Shown: piece after piece, positions 1 through 7,371 of the stretch | Layout of the letters: every line of letters starts with the position of its first letter | How positions within the stretch are numbered: position 1 is the first letter of the stretch | Assembly (NCBI GenBank): GCA_028702245.1 | Contig: JAQVPE010000018.1 | Location: 1 to 10,361 of the forward strand | Reading direction: 5' to 3' | Origin: Candidatus Izemoplasmatales bacterium | GTDB taxonomy: Bacteria > Bacillota_I > Bacilli_A > Izemoplasmatales > Hujiaoplasmataceae | Length of the DNA: 10,361 nucleotides | Position numbers and translations under genes: made by a program | Notes under the pieces: model-generated | The model's input: only the letters and a program-made list of their open reading frames with translations | What the model was told of the DNA's origin: nothing | Database searches by the model: none

Positions 1-1715
1 TTGAGGGTCACCGAATAAGTCCTGGGATCGATTTCAGCCTCGACGACGACAACACCGAACGAGTAAGCCGGATAGGTGTCTCCCTGCATTGATTTCTCGT
101 CCCATTTGATGTATTCGGGTTGGACGTAATCTTCTTCGATGATTTGCTCGCTGCCATAGGCAAAATTCTCTTTCAAGCGTTTGGCGGCCCTTGCGCAAAG
201 GCCACCGACGATCATCATCGTCCGTGAGGCTACGGTCGGCCCCGAATCAGGCACAAAATCGGTATCAGGCAAATCATAGATCACATTTTCGATCGGCATT
301 TCCATTACTGAAGCCACTAGTTTCCGAAAAGCTGTCCGGGCTCCTTGTCCCATGTCAACGGCAGCGATCAAAATATGGACCATATCTTCTTTGTCTTTTT
401 TGAGTCTGACTTTGGCTTTGATGGTTTCCGCTTCACCGCCGCCGGTAAAACCGCAACCGTGAAGAAAGATACTCATGCCAATGCCTTTATTGGTGTCTTC
501 TTTTAGGTATTTTTCGGCTTTGTTCTTGTAATCAGACATTGTCATAGCCATCTCGATCATCTCCGGCAACAAGATCGGATCACGGTAGACTCCTGAAGTT
601 GAAGTTAGATCATTTTGTTTGGCAAGATGATCTTGGCGAAACTTAAGGGGATCAAGACCGAGATCCTGGGCTAGGTGCTCCATGAACATCTCGATCGCAA
701 AAAACATTTGCGGAGCACCAAAACCGCGAAAAGCGCCGTTTGGAACCGTGTTGGTCAGATAAACGTCTCCCGAAACATCGAGATTCATAATGGAATAGAC
801 GCCGGAAGCGGCGATCATCGCCCGCGACAACACGACCCCGGATAATCCGATGTCGGCGCCGGCGTCGATACCGACATGCGCTCTTATGCCAAGCAAATAA
901 TTGCTAGGGCCGATCGCCCCTTCAAGTTTGATCTTGGCGGGGTGCCTTTTTGTCGTGACGCTGATGTCTTCCTCGCGCTCAAAGATCAGCCGAATCGGCT
1001 TCTTGATCTTGTTTACGGCAACTGCCAACTGACAGGCGATGAGCGAAGGGTACTCCTCCTTGCCGCCAAAAGCCCCACCGACGGTTGCTTGGATCACTCG
1101 GACATTGTCCTCGCCTATTCCAAGAGCCATGACGACCGCGTTTTTGACGTAATAGGGGCACTGGATCGAACCGTGCAACACGATTCTGCCGTTATCGTAT
1201 TCGCCGACGAAACCCTGAGGTTCGAGATATGCTTGTTCCTGATAACCGGTTTCATAGGTATACTCGATGATTTGTTTCGCGTTTTTAAATGCGGTTTGTG
1301 GGTCGCCTTTTTGATAATGATAGTGGATGACACTCTCATCCCAGGTGAACCGCGGTTCTTCTTCGGTATAGGAAACTTGAATCTTTTCAATCAGATCCGA
1401 GACGATTTTCTTGTCTGCTCCGACGACCAAAAGGATCGGTTGGCCAATGTATTTGACCTTTTGAACGGGAAAAACGACTTGATCGTCATAGATGATCTTA
1501 ACAACATTCTTACCGGTAACATCTTTGAAATCGACGATATAATAGCCGCTCGGAAGTTCCGGGACCTTGTCGATATGAAAACTCCCCTTAGCGATCTTTG
1601 ACCGCAGAGTTTTGGCATGAAGTACGCCATCGATCTTGATGTCGGCGACATATTCCGCAAATCCTCCAATCTTATCCGGACCGTCAACACGGGTGATCGT
1701 TTTGTCAATATCCAT
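1..1715 (-). CDS. Second molybdopterin-binding subunit, selenium-type xanthine dehydrogenase-like (3' end beyond window)
   Basis: This is the large catalytic subunit of a molybdenum hydroxylase, which would hydroxylate or reduce a purine-like heterocycle at a molybdopterin centre. Direct translation reads open from ATG 1715 to the window edge, giving 571 residues; families of this kind run to about 750-800. The a/b hammerhead domain spans roughly residues 12-115. The molybdopterin domain follows, with QEQAYLEP at 159-166, GGAFGGKE at 213-220, GAFRGFGAPQ at 327-336, DMGQGA at 454-459 and PDSGPTVASRT at 489-499. The C-terminal catalytic Glu is not in view. E220 and R330 align with the purine-binding Glu and Arg of bovine xanthine dehydrogenase (E802, R880). 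HGCGFTGGGE (419-428) and PDSGPTVASRT recall the selenium-dependent clade, but this subunit lacks the fused [2Fe-2S] domain often seen there. The start overlaps the upstream TAA as TAATG, with AGGAGG 7 nt before ATG. Confidence 0.9.
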   Translation of the reverse strand, partial: MDIDKTITRVDGPDKIGGFAEYVADIKIDGVLHAKTLRSKIAKGSFHIDKVPELPSGYYIVDFKDVTGKNVVKIIYDDQVVFPVQKVKYIGQPILLVVGADKKIVSDLIEKIQVSYTEEEPRFTWDESVIHYHYQKGDPQTAFKNAKQIIEYTYETGYQEQAYLEPQGFVGEYDNGRIVLHGSIQCPYYVKNAVVMALGIGEDNVRVIQATVGGAFGGKEEYPSLIACQLAVAVNKIKKPIRLIFEREEDISVTTKRHPAKIKLEGAIGPSNYLLGIRAHVGIDAGADIGLSGVVLSRAMIAASGVYSIMNLDVSGDVYLTNTVPNGAFRGFGAPQMFFAIEMFMEHLAQDLGLDPLKFRQDHLAKQNDLTSTSGVYRDPILLPEMIEMAMTMSDYKNKAEKYLKEDTNKGIGMSIFLHGCGFTGGGEAETIKAKVRLKKDKEDMVHILIAAVDMGQGARTAFRKLVASVMEMPIENVIYDLPDTDFVPDSGPTVASRTMMIVGGLCARAAKRLKENFAYGSEQIIEEDYVQPEYIKWDEKSMQGDTYPAYSFGVVVVEAEIDPRTYSVTL

Positions 1716-2809
1716 TAAAGGCCCTCCTCAAAAGCAGAAAAGTAAAGAGCTCCTACCGGACACTTGGCTACACAAAGGCCACAGGAAAAACACTTGTCGG
1801 GATCGACGATTATCTTGTTTGTGAACGAGATGGCAAAATACGGGCAAATCCGCTCACACAAACGACATTTGGTACAAGTGTCGAAATTGACGACGGGTGC
1901 TTCAAGCTCGTACCTCGTCGGATTGATCAGAGTGGTCTCGATGACTTCTTGGACATCCTTGAAGCCATACTTGTCAAGCGCTCCGGGCAAATCGGCGATG
2001 ATTTTCCGGTAAAGATCTTTCCCGCGGAGCAATGCGGCCGACAACATTTGAACAGCACTCGCTCCCGCCAAAAGAAACTCGATCACGTCATCGGCGGATT
2101 TGATGCCGCCGACACCGATGATGGTCATTTCGGGAACCGCTTTTTTGATCTTGTAGACGGTCGCAAGCGCGATCGGCTTGATCGAAGGCCCGCTTGTCCA
2201 CACGTAACCGGCGGCGTTTCCGTAAACGATCTGCCGCTTCAAGGGATCGATCTTCATGGTGGGTCCTAGCGAGTTGATCGCCACGATGCCGTTTGCCCCG
2301 GCTTCATGCACGGTTTTCGCAAACGCCTCGGGGTTGGGAATATGCGGGCTTATTTTCAGATACAGCGGTTTTTTTGTATGTTTTCTGATCGTCTCGACAA
2401 TCCGGGATATGATATCGAGATTAGTCCCGACATAGTGCGTCGAAACCTCAAAAGCGTCGGCGAACCGATCGAGTTTCGGGATCAACACTTCCATGTCGGC
2501 CTCGGAATAGCCGACCGAGACAATCAGGGGTTTATCGTTTATTTCCTTGAATTTTGGCAAGAACTCGTCTGTCCACTTTCTGAGAGGATGCTCACTCCAT
2601 AGTTCGCTGTTCATCACAAAATCCCGATCTCCATAGATGCAGGGTTTGGGTATTTGGGGCAGCGAGGTCGAAATGGTCTTGGTGACGATTCCTCCCAAAC
2701 CCTCTTTAAGCAAAAACACAAGTTTTTCGTAGTCGCCGTTCAAAGGCCCGGCAGCCGGCATGAGCGGGTTTGAGAACGTGAGTCCGTCAAAACTGGTTTC
2801 AAGTCTCAT
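1715..2809 (-). CDS. Dihydroorotate dehydrogenase-like FMN protein with C-terminal 2x[4Fe-4S] ferredoxin domain (PreA-like)
   Basis: This 364-residue protein is probably an FMN oxidoreductase that passes electrons between a ring substrate and ferredoxin-like carriers. Residues 1-290 form a DHOD-type TIM barrel: NPLMPAAGP at 14-22, TKT at 43-45, the flavin-site lysine in LYLKISP (K152), INS at 178-180, SGPSIKPIAL at 206-215 and GVGGI at 232-236. Residues 305-355 are a bacterial ferredoxin module with two CxxCxxCxxxCP motifs (C312/315/318/322 and C340/343/346/350). The domain order matches PreA of NAD-dependent dihydropyrimidine dehydrogenase. Where relatives have N-x-S-C-P, this protein has VSTHYVG (122-128), so the usual catalytic base is missing. 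YgfK of urate clusters also starts with a DHOD-like barrel and carries FeS domains, so a similar role is possible (inference). ATG 2809 was chosen over an in-frame TTG at 2824 because AGGAGG (2815-2820) sits 5 nt before it. Confidence 0.88.
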   Translation of the reverse strand: MRLETSFDGLTFSNPLMPAAGPLNGDYEKLVFLLKEGLGGIVTKTISTSLPQIPKPCIYGDRDFVMNSELWSEHPLRKWTDEFLPKFKEINDKPLIVSVGYSEADMEVLIPKLDRFADAFEVSTHYVGTNLDIISRIVETIRKHTKKPLYLKISPHIPNPEAFAKTVHEAGANGIVAINSLGPTMKIDPLKRQIVYGNAAGYVWTSGPSIKPIALATVYKIKKAVPEMTIIGVGGIKSADDVIEFLLAGASAVQMLSAALLRGKDLYRKIIADLPGALDKYGFKDVQEVIETTLINPTRYELEAPVVNFDTCTKCRLCERICPYFAISFTNKIIVDPDKCFSCGLCVAKCPVGALYFSAFEEGL

Positions 2810-2820
2810 TTTGTCCTCCT

Positions 2821-4107
2821 TCAAAGTCTATTCCAGAGTTTGCGGGCGATCGGAGCCGCCTTGAGAAACAGCTCTTCAAGCCCTTTCTTAAGTCTGTAAT
2901 CATTTATCAATTGTACTCCTCCAACAAACACGTGCTCCGGCTTGAATTTGCTGAACAACCCATAAACGAGATGTCCCAACGCGTTTCCTTGATCAACTGG
3001 AGTAGGAGCGAGATAGGGATGTAGTAAGAAGTCGGCCTCAAAGCCGTTTTTAAGTCTGCCCAGTTTGATGTTTAGTCTTCTTGAAGCATAGGCATAAGTA
3101 TCCTCGATCACAGCTTTCAAATCCAAAAGGGAGAAAGCCGAAGGCGACGCTTGCGCCAAGTGCTGAGTGAAAAGGAGATTTCGATATTCTTGGGCCATGC
3201 CCTGATCCAAACCGTCATTGCCCAAAATCACGGGAATATCGTATTTCTTGATGCGTTCGTAATTTGGGAGGCCAACGCTGTTGTTAAGGTTGGATGAGGG
3301 ATTAATGGCAATGATTGCTTTTCGCTTCTTGATAATCTCAAGTTCTTCATCATCCACATGGACACAGTGAACAAGCAAAGAATCTTCGTTCAGCAAGCCA
3401 AAACGATCAAGTCTTTTGATGACAGACATCCCGTATTTTCGATACGAATCCTCCTGATCTAGCGAGCTTTCTCCGACATGGATATGGATCGGAACCTCTC
3501 CCAAGACGTTTTTGACTTTCGCCAAAGTCTCATCGCTCAGGCTGAGCGAAGCATGAAGGCCGAACAAACCCGAAAGAAATGGACTGTGTTCGGCTTGGAT
3601 GATATTTAGATTCTCAGCTATGCATTCATGGACTTGGAACCGGTCGCTCGTTTCAAAACAAAGTACAGCCCGCATACCGATATCGCCGTTAAGAGCCTGC
3701 TTGATGGCGTCAAGCGATCCTTTGATCGTTTTGCCGCTTGCGTGGTGGTCGATCAAGGTTGTGACGCCTGCCTGCAAATGCTCGATCCCGCTTGACAGAG
3801 CGCTATAATAGGTGGTTTCGTTATCAAGTTCGCGGTCAAGCCGCCACCAAAGCTGATCGAGTATTTCTTGGAAATCCTTGGGATCATAAGGAAGACTCAA
3901 CCCTCTGGCAAACTGCGAATAAAGATGGGTGTGTCCTGAGACGAAAGACGGCAACAAAAACATCCCATGCGCATCGATTTTTTCTTCTAAGTTGTCGACA
4001 TATTCCACCATTGGACCAATCTTGATGATCTTACTATCAAAACTCAAATATCCGGACTCGATATATGTCTCATAATCATAGATTCTAGCGTTGATGATGG
4101 TTTTCAG
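2821..4107 (-). CDS. ssnA: SsnA-like metal-dependent amidohydrolase (CTG start)
   Basis: This 428-residue cytoplasmic hydrolase belongs to the amidohydrolase superfamily (SsnA/chlorohydrolase/aminohydrolase branch) and would hydrolyse C-N bonds of a purine-derived ring or open intermediate. It carries the expected single-metal site: HTH at 59-61, H210 in IHIHVGE with E213, H247 and H250 in LLVHCVH, and D298 in ILGNDG. The N-terminal strand reads KTIINARIYDYETYIESGY, as is normal in this family, but it is only included if translation starts at CTG 4107. A later TTG at 4047 would remove 20 residues of that fold. A TGA in the same frame three codons upstream of the CTG excludes earlier starts. 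The CTG overlaps the stop of the hydantoinase gene as CTGA, with GGGTGA 6 nt before it. In known clusters ssnA lies beside hydA and xanthine dehydrogenase genes, as here. The exact substrate is unknown. Confidence 0.85.
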   Translation of the reverse strand: MKTIINARIYDYETYIESGYLSFDSKIIKIGPMVEYVDNLEEKIDAHGMFLLPSFVSGHTHLYSQFARGLSLPYDPKDFQEILDQLWWRLDRELDNETTYYSALSSGIEHLQAGVTTLIDHHASGKTIKGSLDAIKQALNGDIGMRAVLCFETSDRFQVHECIAENLNIIQAEHSPFLSGLFGLHASLSLSDETLAKVKNVLGEVPIHIHVGESSLDQEDSYRKYGMSVIKRLDRFGLLNEDSLLVHCVHVDDEELEIIKKRKAIIAINPSSNLNNSVGLPNYERIKKYDIPVILGNDGLDQGMAQEYRNLLFTQHLAQASPSAFSLLDLKAVIEDTYAYASRRLNIKLGRLKNGFEADFLLHPYLAPTPVDQGNALGHLVYGLFSKFKPEHVFVGGVQLINDYRLKKGLEELFLKAAPIARKLWNRL

Positions 4108-5411
4108 TCGACTTCACCCGCCTTCTGATAAATCCCGAGATGGGGTTCGAATACTTCATCCCTGACAACAAACTCCCCCCGAACCATTGTGGAAACGACT
4201 TTCCCCGATTTCGGCAAGCCCATATAGATTGAATAACCGCTCAATGAATGATCGCTCTCAACCTTTCCCTTTTCGAGGCTGTAAAAAAACAAATCAGCGT
4301 CATAACCGACTTTAATTTTTCCCTTCTTATGGTCAAGAAAATGAAGCAAGGCGACATTTTTTGTCATCTTGTCGATGATTTTCTCATTGAACATCTGATA
4401 CATCATGTCGAATGAGTGCTCGATCGAACCGATTCCTTGAGGAATCTCATTCAAATACTCTTTGTTTTTACTTTCAGCTTTGAAGGCGCAGTGGTCGGTG
4501 CCAATCGTTTGGATGTAGTCTATGTTCTCCTGGAGCATGATCCGCTCGCGCTCGCTTCTCAAGGGCGGAGTGAAGGTGTATAGATACCCGTCATCCTCTT
4601 TCAATTTCTGGTCATTGAACAAAAAATACTGCGGGCAACTCTCAAAGAATAAATGCTTGTTGATGAGTTCCGGATATGTTTCTTTGATTGTCTCGATCGT
4701 TTCTCCAGAAGAAGTATGGACCACATAGAGATAGCCGCCGAATTGGCGAAGATAGCTAGCCAACTGCCTCACTTTGTTGATTTCGGCCTTGCTTGGTCGA
4801 CTGCTCGATAAATCGCGGAAAGTGTGGCTGGGATCTTGGTCGATGTCAACTTCGTTTTCAGCGTGGACCATTAGAAGGAACTTGTATTTTTGCGATAATT
4901 TAAGCAATTCGACAATGTGGTAGTCGCTCGTCATCCGGTTAGAATCGGAATACGTTGTGAAGCACTTCAAGGAATTCATCCCAAGAGACAGCATCTTCTG
5001 GACAAAAGCCTCCAAATCGCCGCTTGGATTCTTGATCGTCGCATGGAACTTGTAGTCGATCCGGCTGTCTTCGGCTTCAAAAAGCCGTTTTCGGTAGGCT
5101 TTCTCGAGATCGAACTCATTGGCAACGGGATCCAGAAAATCGATGATAGTCGTCACGCCGCCCAAAGCGGCGATCATGCTGCCGTTTTCAAAGTCATCGA
5201 TGGAACGGTGTAACCCAAGATCGAGATCAAAATGGACGTGGGGATCGATGATTCCCGGAATCACATGGAGTCCAGTTGCGTCGATCAGTTCGTTTGCCGG
5301 GAAAAGCTCATGGCTGATTGCGTGAATCTTGCCATTGTCAATGTAAACATTGGCGTTCACGAAATTAGAATCAAGATATACTTTTCCGTTAACGATCGCT
5401 TTATCGATCAT
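4104..5411 (-). CDS. hydA: D-hydantoinase/dihydropyrimidinase-like cyclic amidohydrolase
   Basis: This 435-residue enzyme would open a cyclic amide or ureide ring by hydrolysis. It has the full binuclear-metal set of the hydantoinase/dihydropyrimidinase family: HVH at 58-60, the lysine that becomes carbamylated (K149 in NSLKCFTTY), H183 in MVHAENE, H232 in VVHTSS, and D306 in GTDHC. The N-terminal small domain (IVNGKVYLD) and PGIIDPHVH are typical. The length is slightly below the usual 450-480. It overlaps the upstream NTPase gene by 11 bp and touches ssnA downstream. ATG 5411 was chosen because the product then starts at the family's usual position, with GAAGGCG 6 nt upstream; in-frame codons before it would add a 12-residue tail. 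In E. coli-type urate clusters the matching gene is hydA/ygeZ. A role in pyrimidine breakdown with the PreA-like protein is the main alternative. Confidence 0.9.
   Translation of the reverse strand: MIDKAIVNGKVYLDSNFVNANVYIDNGKIHAISHELFPANELIDATGLHVIPGIIDPHVHFDLDLGLHRSIDDFENGSMIAALGGVTTIIDFLDPVANEFDLEKAYRKRLFEAEDSRIDYKFHATIKNPSGDLEAFVQKMLSLGMNSLKCFTTYSDSNRMTSDYHIVELLKLSQKYKFLLMVHAENEVDIDQDPSHTFRDLSSSRPSKAEINKVRQLASYLRQFGGYLYVVHTSSGETIETIKETYPELINKHLFFESCPQYFLFNDQKLKEDDGYLYTFTPPLRSERERIMLQENIDYIQTIGTDHCAFKAESKNKEYLNEIPQGIGSIEHSFDMMYQMFNEKIIDKMTKNVALLHFLDHKKGKIKVGYDADLFFYSLEKGKVESDHSLSGYSIYMGLPKSGKVVSTMVRGEFVVRDEVFEPHLGIYQKAGEVD
4114..4119 (-). promoter_or_regulatory. Shine-Dalgarno site supporting the CTG start of ssnA
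   Basis: The minus strand reads GGGTGA here, six bases before CTG 4107, with an AAGG just further upstream (4121-4124). This pairs well with the 3' end of 16S rRNA. No comparable site sits before the alternative TTG at 4047. It lies inside the last codons of the hydantoinase gene, which fits translational coupling. Confidence 0.65.
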
Positions 5412-5895
5412 CAGTTTCGCCTTCTTTATGAATGATTTCATATTCATCGATTTGATATTTATTGATAATGGCTTCGACCAAACTTACCCGCATTGAGAGA
5501 ACAAGGTCCAGCTTTGAGGCAACCATCTTTCTCAGTATATGGTCAAAACATTTTCCTTCAAGTTCCAAAAGACCGATTTCATCAAGATAAATCGGCGAAA
5601 TCTTGTCATTGACCATGATGCTGATTGCTTCAGTCACTTTGTCGATTGTAGCTTGATTGAACAAGTATGGCCCAATCTGGCAACTGATGGAAAACTCTTG
5701 ATAAACAAACTCATCCCGGATGATAAAAGGTAGTCTTTCACCCGTTGAAAGACGCATCGCCTCATACGAATGGACCTTGTCTTTGATCAAATGCTTGATT
5801 GAGATGAATCCATCGCCTCGACGATCTCGCTTGTAAAGATCAAGCATTCTTTGAGTTTTCATTGAGTTAATTTTTCCAGTAAGGATCTTGACCAT
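5401..5895 (-). CDS. THEP1-like P-loop nucleoside-triphosphatase with altered Walker A
   Basis: This 164-residue protein resembles the NTPase_1/THEP1 family of small nucleoside-triphosphatases. Members often occur in molybdenum-hydroxylase gene clusters, where a part in cofactor handling is suspected but not proven. The Walker A region is G7-KINS-M12-K13-T14, where the second glycine of GxxxxGKT is replaced by methionine. The Walker B-like motif typical of THEP1 is intact: IYLDEIGLLEL at 102-112. Between them lie GDGFISIK (27-34), MRLSTGE (47-53) and RDEF (60-63), which look like a cluster-specific subfamily signature. The start at ATG 5895 has a strong GGAGGTG at 5900-5906. Extending to the longer open frame would add 26 residues that only mirror the end of the XdhC gene. 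The first 29 bp lie inside that gene, suggesting coupled translation. Activity is uncertain because of the altered P-loop. Confidence 0.82.
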   Translation of the reverse strand: MVKILTGKINSMKTQRMLDLYKRDRRGDGFISIKHLIKDKVHSYEAMRLSTGERLPFIIRDEFVYQEFSISCQIGPYLFNQATIDKVTEAISIMVNDKISPIYLDEIGLLELEGKCFDHILRKMVASKLDLVLSMRVSLVEAIINKYQIDEYEIIHKEGETDDR

Positions 5896-6709
5896 AATGC
5901 ACCTCCCGCATATGGCGGTGGCCTTTTTTATCATTGGCAATCGCCAGCATTTCCGAAGCGATCGAAATGGCAATCTCCTCGGGAGTATTGCCGCCGGTAT
6001 CGAGACCGATCGGCGAATAGAAATGGCTGAGGTCGATCGGGCCGGGATGGATATCCTTAGTCTTCTGGAGATAGTCTTTCAACTTCTCGGGTGAACAAAG
6101 CATCCCGAAGTACTTCGGCTCGATCTTAAGTTCAATGATCTTATTCAATACATGGTAATCATCCTTGTGCGAAGGTGTGGCGACGACGATCATCGCATCT
6201 TGGCCAATATGACCTTGCGAAACAAAGTCGACAAAAGGAACGTTGTGTTTGGCATCGGCATACAAGAAGCCGTCGAGAACTTCCTTACGGTCGTCGATGA
6301 CTTCGATGAAGAAATCAAGGGTCTTGAGCACCCTTGAAAGAGCTAAAGCGACATGCCCGGCGCCAAAGAGAAACACATGTTCTTTCGGCCCTGAATACTC
6401 GTAGAACAAGGTCACTTTGCCACCGCATGCCATCGGCAGGCTTTTGGCGTCGATAGCCACTTCACCCTCTTTGAGATAATAACTCTCAAGCAGGTTTCCT
6501 CTCGTTTTCAATAATTCGCATGCCTTTTTGATTGCATAGTGCTCGATTGCCCCACCGCCGACAGTACCGAAACTGCCACGAGTCAGCGTGACTGCCATTT
6601 TTTTGCCGACATCAACCGGTCCCGCTCCTTCTTTGGCGACAGCGGTCACTAGTACAATTGGAACTCCCCGACGCCTTAGATCGGCGAACCTATCATAAAA
6701 ATCATCCAT
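5867..6709 (-). CDS. XdhC/CoxI-family molybdenum-cofactor maturation protein
   Basis: This 280-residue protein belongs to the XdhC/CoxI family. In well-studied members such as XdhC of Rhodobacter capsulatus, it binds molybdenum cofactor and helps its sulfuration and insertion into xanthine dehydrogenase. It is not the iron-sulfur subunit that E. coli naming calls XdhC. The N-terminal XdhC_CoxI domain has the family pattern in GAGPVDVGKKM (28-38) and GTVGGGAIE (48-56), then MACGG with C95. The C-terminal Rossmann domain shows FLFGAGHVA (113-121), VVATPSHKDDYHVL, FGMLCSPEK and PIGLDTGGNTPEEIA. ATG 6709 was chosen over GTG 6718 because AGGTGG (6715-6720) ends 5 nt before it and would overlap the GTG. 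It lies 29 bp after the membrane protein gene and overlaps the NTPase gene by 29 bp. It could serve either or both molybdenum subunits encoded here. Confidence 0.92.
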   Translation of the reverse strand: MDDFYDRFADLRRRGVPIVLVTAVAKEGAGPVDVGKKMAVTLTRGSFGTVGGGAIEHYAIKKACELLKTRGNLLESYYLKEGEVAIDAKSLPMACGGKVTLFYEYSGPKEHVFLFGAGHVALALSRVLKTLDFFIEVIDDRKEVLDGFLYADAKHNVPFVDFVSQGHIGQDAMIVVATPSHKDDYHVLNKIIELKIEPKYFGMLCSPEKLKDYLQKTKDIHPGPIDLSHFYSPIGLDTGGNTPEEIAISIASEMLAIANDKKGHRHMREVHYGQDPYWKN

Positions 6710-6738
6710 ATCGACCACCTACCCTCAGATAATAGCTC

Positions 6739-7371
6739 TTATAAAATCAACGTTAGAACTACCGCCAGCACAAAAGCTGGTATGCCAAGCCAAAGTCTTT
6801 GCCAACGCAATTTCACAGTAAAACCTCGCAGCAATCGGTCGAGCGCAAGAGCGATCAAGGCAATAAGACCGTCGATAAGTCCGCCAACCACAAGAAACTC
6901 CACGGCAGCGTCGAAACTTGACAAGTGGGCAGCGAGGAATCCATTCAGGAAGAACTGGCCGCCCATGTAAAGGAGATAAAGCCCGCGCCAGACAATGCCC
7001 GCAAGCGGCAATGAAGCGACCTTGATTCCAATCTTTTCGTTTTCAATCAGGGGTATCAGCAAAAAGACAATCAGCGTTTCGAAGAGAATCGACACCATCG
7101 GATTGATCGTTTTGAAGATTGTCGCAGCCGGCATTACTAAATTGGCTCCTTTGATTACGGCGGCCACTAAACCGACAAAAAGCAGAACGGCCCTTTTAAG
7201 ATCGCCCCTCCTCGCCCTGAGCAAGATAAAGACAACGATCGGAAACATGACGCTGCCGGCAATCAGTGCGGGCAACAGGTGTAAAACATACCCAAGTGTA
7301 GCTTCGATGATTCCCCAAATAGATCCAAAGACGAGAATGATGCTCAAACGTTCTAATTTACTCTTGTTCAT
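6739..7371 (-). CDS. Polytopic membrane protein of unknown function, possible substrate importer
   Basis: I do not recognise this 210-residue protein as a named family. It is strongly hydrophobic with about six to seven membrane segments, roughly at residues 9-26, 32-51, 60-80, 86-104, 111-130, 146-170 and 188-208, and has no signal peptide cleavage site that I can see. Segment 1 holds polar residues W19, E23 and H31, a pattern that could bind a ligand. The size and hydrophobic layout fit the S component of an energy-coupling factor transporter, which would suit a purine or vitamin importer, but this is only a guess from size and context. ATG 7371 was chosen because AAAGGAAG (7379-7386) stands 7 nt before it; the longer frame adds 56 basic residues that are antisense-like readings of the xdhA end. 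It overlaps xdhA by 14 bp. Confidence 0.7.
   Translation of the reverse strand: MNKSKLERLSIILVFGSIWGIIEATLGYVLHLLPALIAGSVMFPIVVFILLRARRGDLKRAVLLFVGLVAAVIKGANLVMPAATIFKTINPMVSILFETLIVFLLIPLIENEKIGIKVASLPLAGIVWRGLYLLYMGGQFFLNGFLAAHLSSFDAAVEFLVVGGLIDGLIALIALALDRLLRGFTVKLRWQRLWLGIPAFVLAVVLTLIL

Noticed and set aside
876..1601. A 241-codon open frame on the plus strand
   Set aside because: It lies entirely antisense to the second molybdopterin subunit, whose motifs (GGAFGGKE, AFRGFG region and hammerhead) are clear. No Shine-Dalgarno site or recognisable domain supports the plus-strand frame.
1115..1708. Overlapping minus-strand frames of 91 and 105 codons
   Set aside because: They are out-of-frame readings inside the second molybdopterin subunit gene, which is open through the whole stretch in its own frame.
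6710..6738. Possible internal terminator or promoter in the 29-bp gap before the XdhC-family gene
   Set aside because: The gap shows no stem-loop with a T-run and is too short for a convincing -35/-10 pair; it contains the ribosome-binding site.
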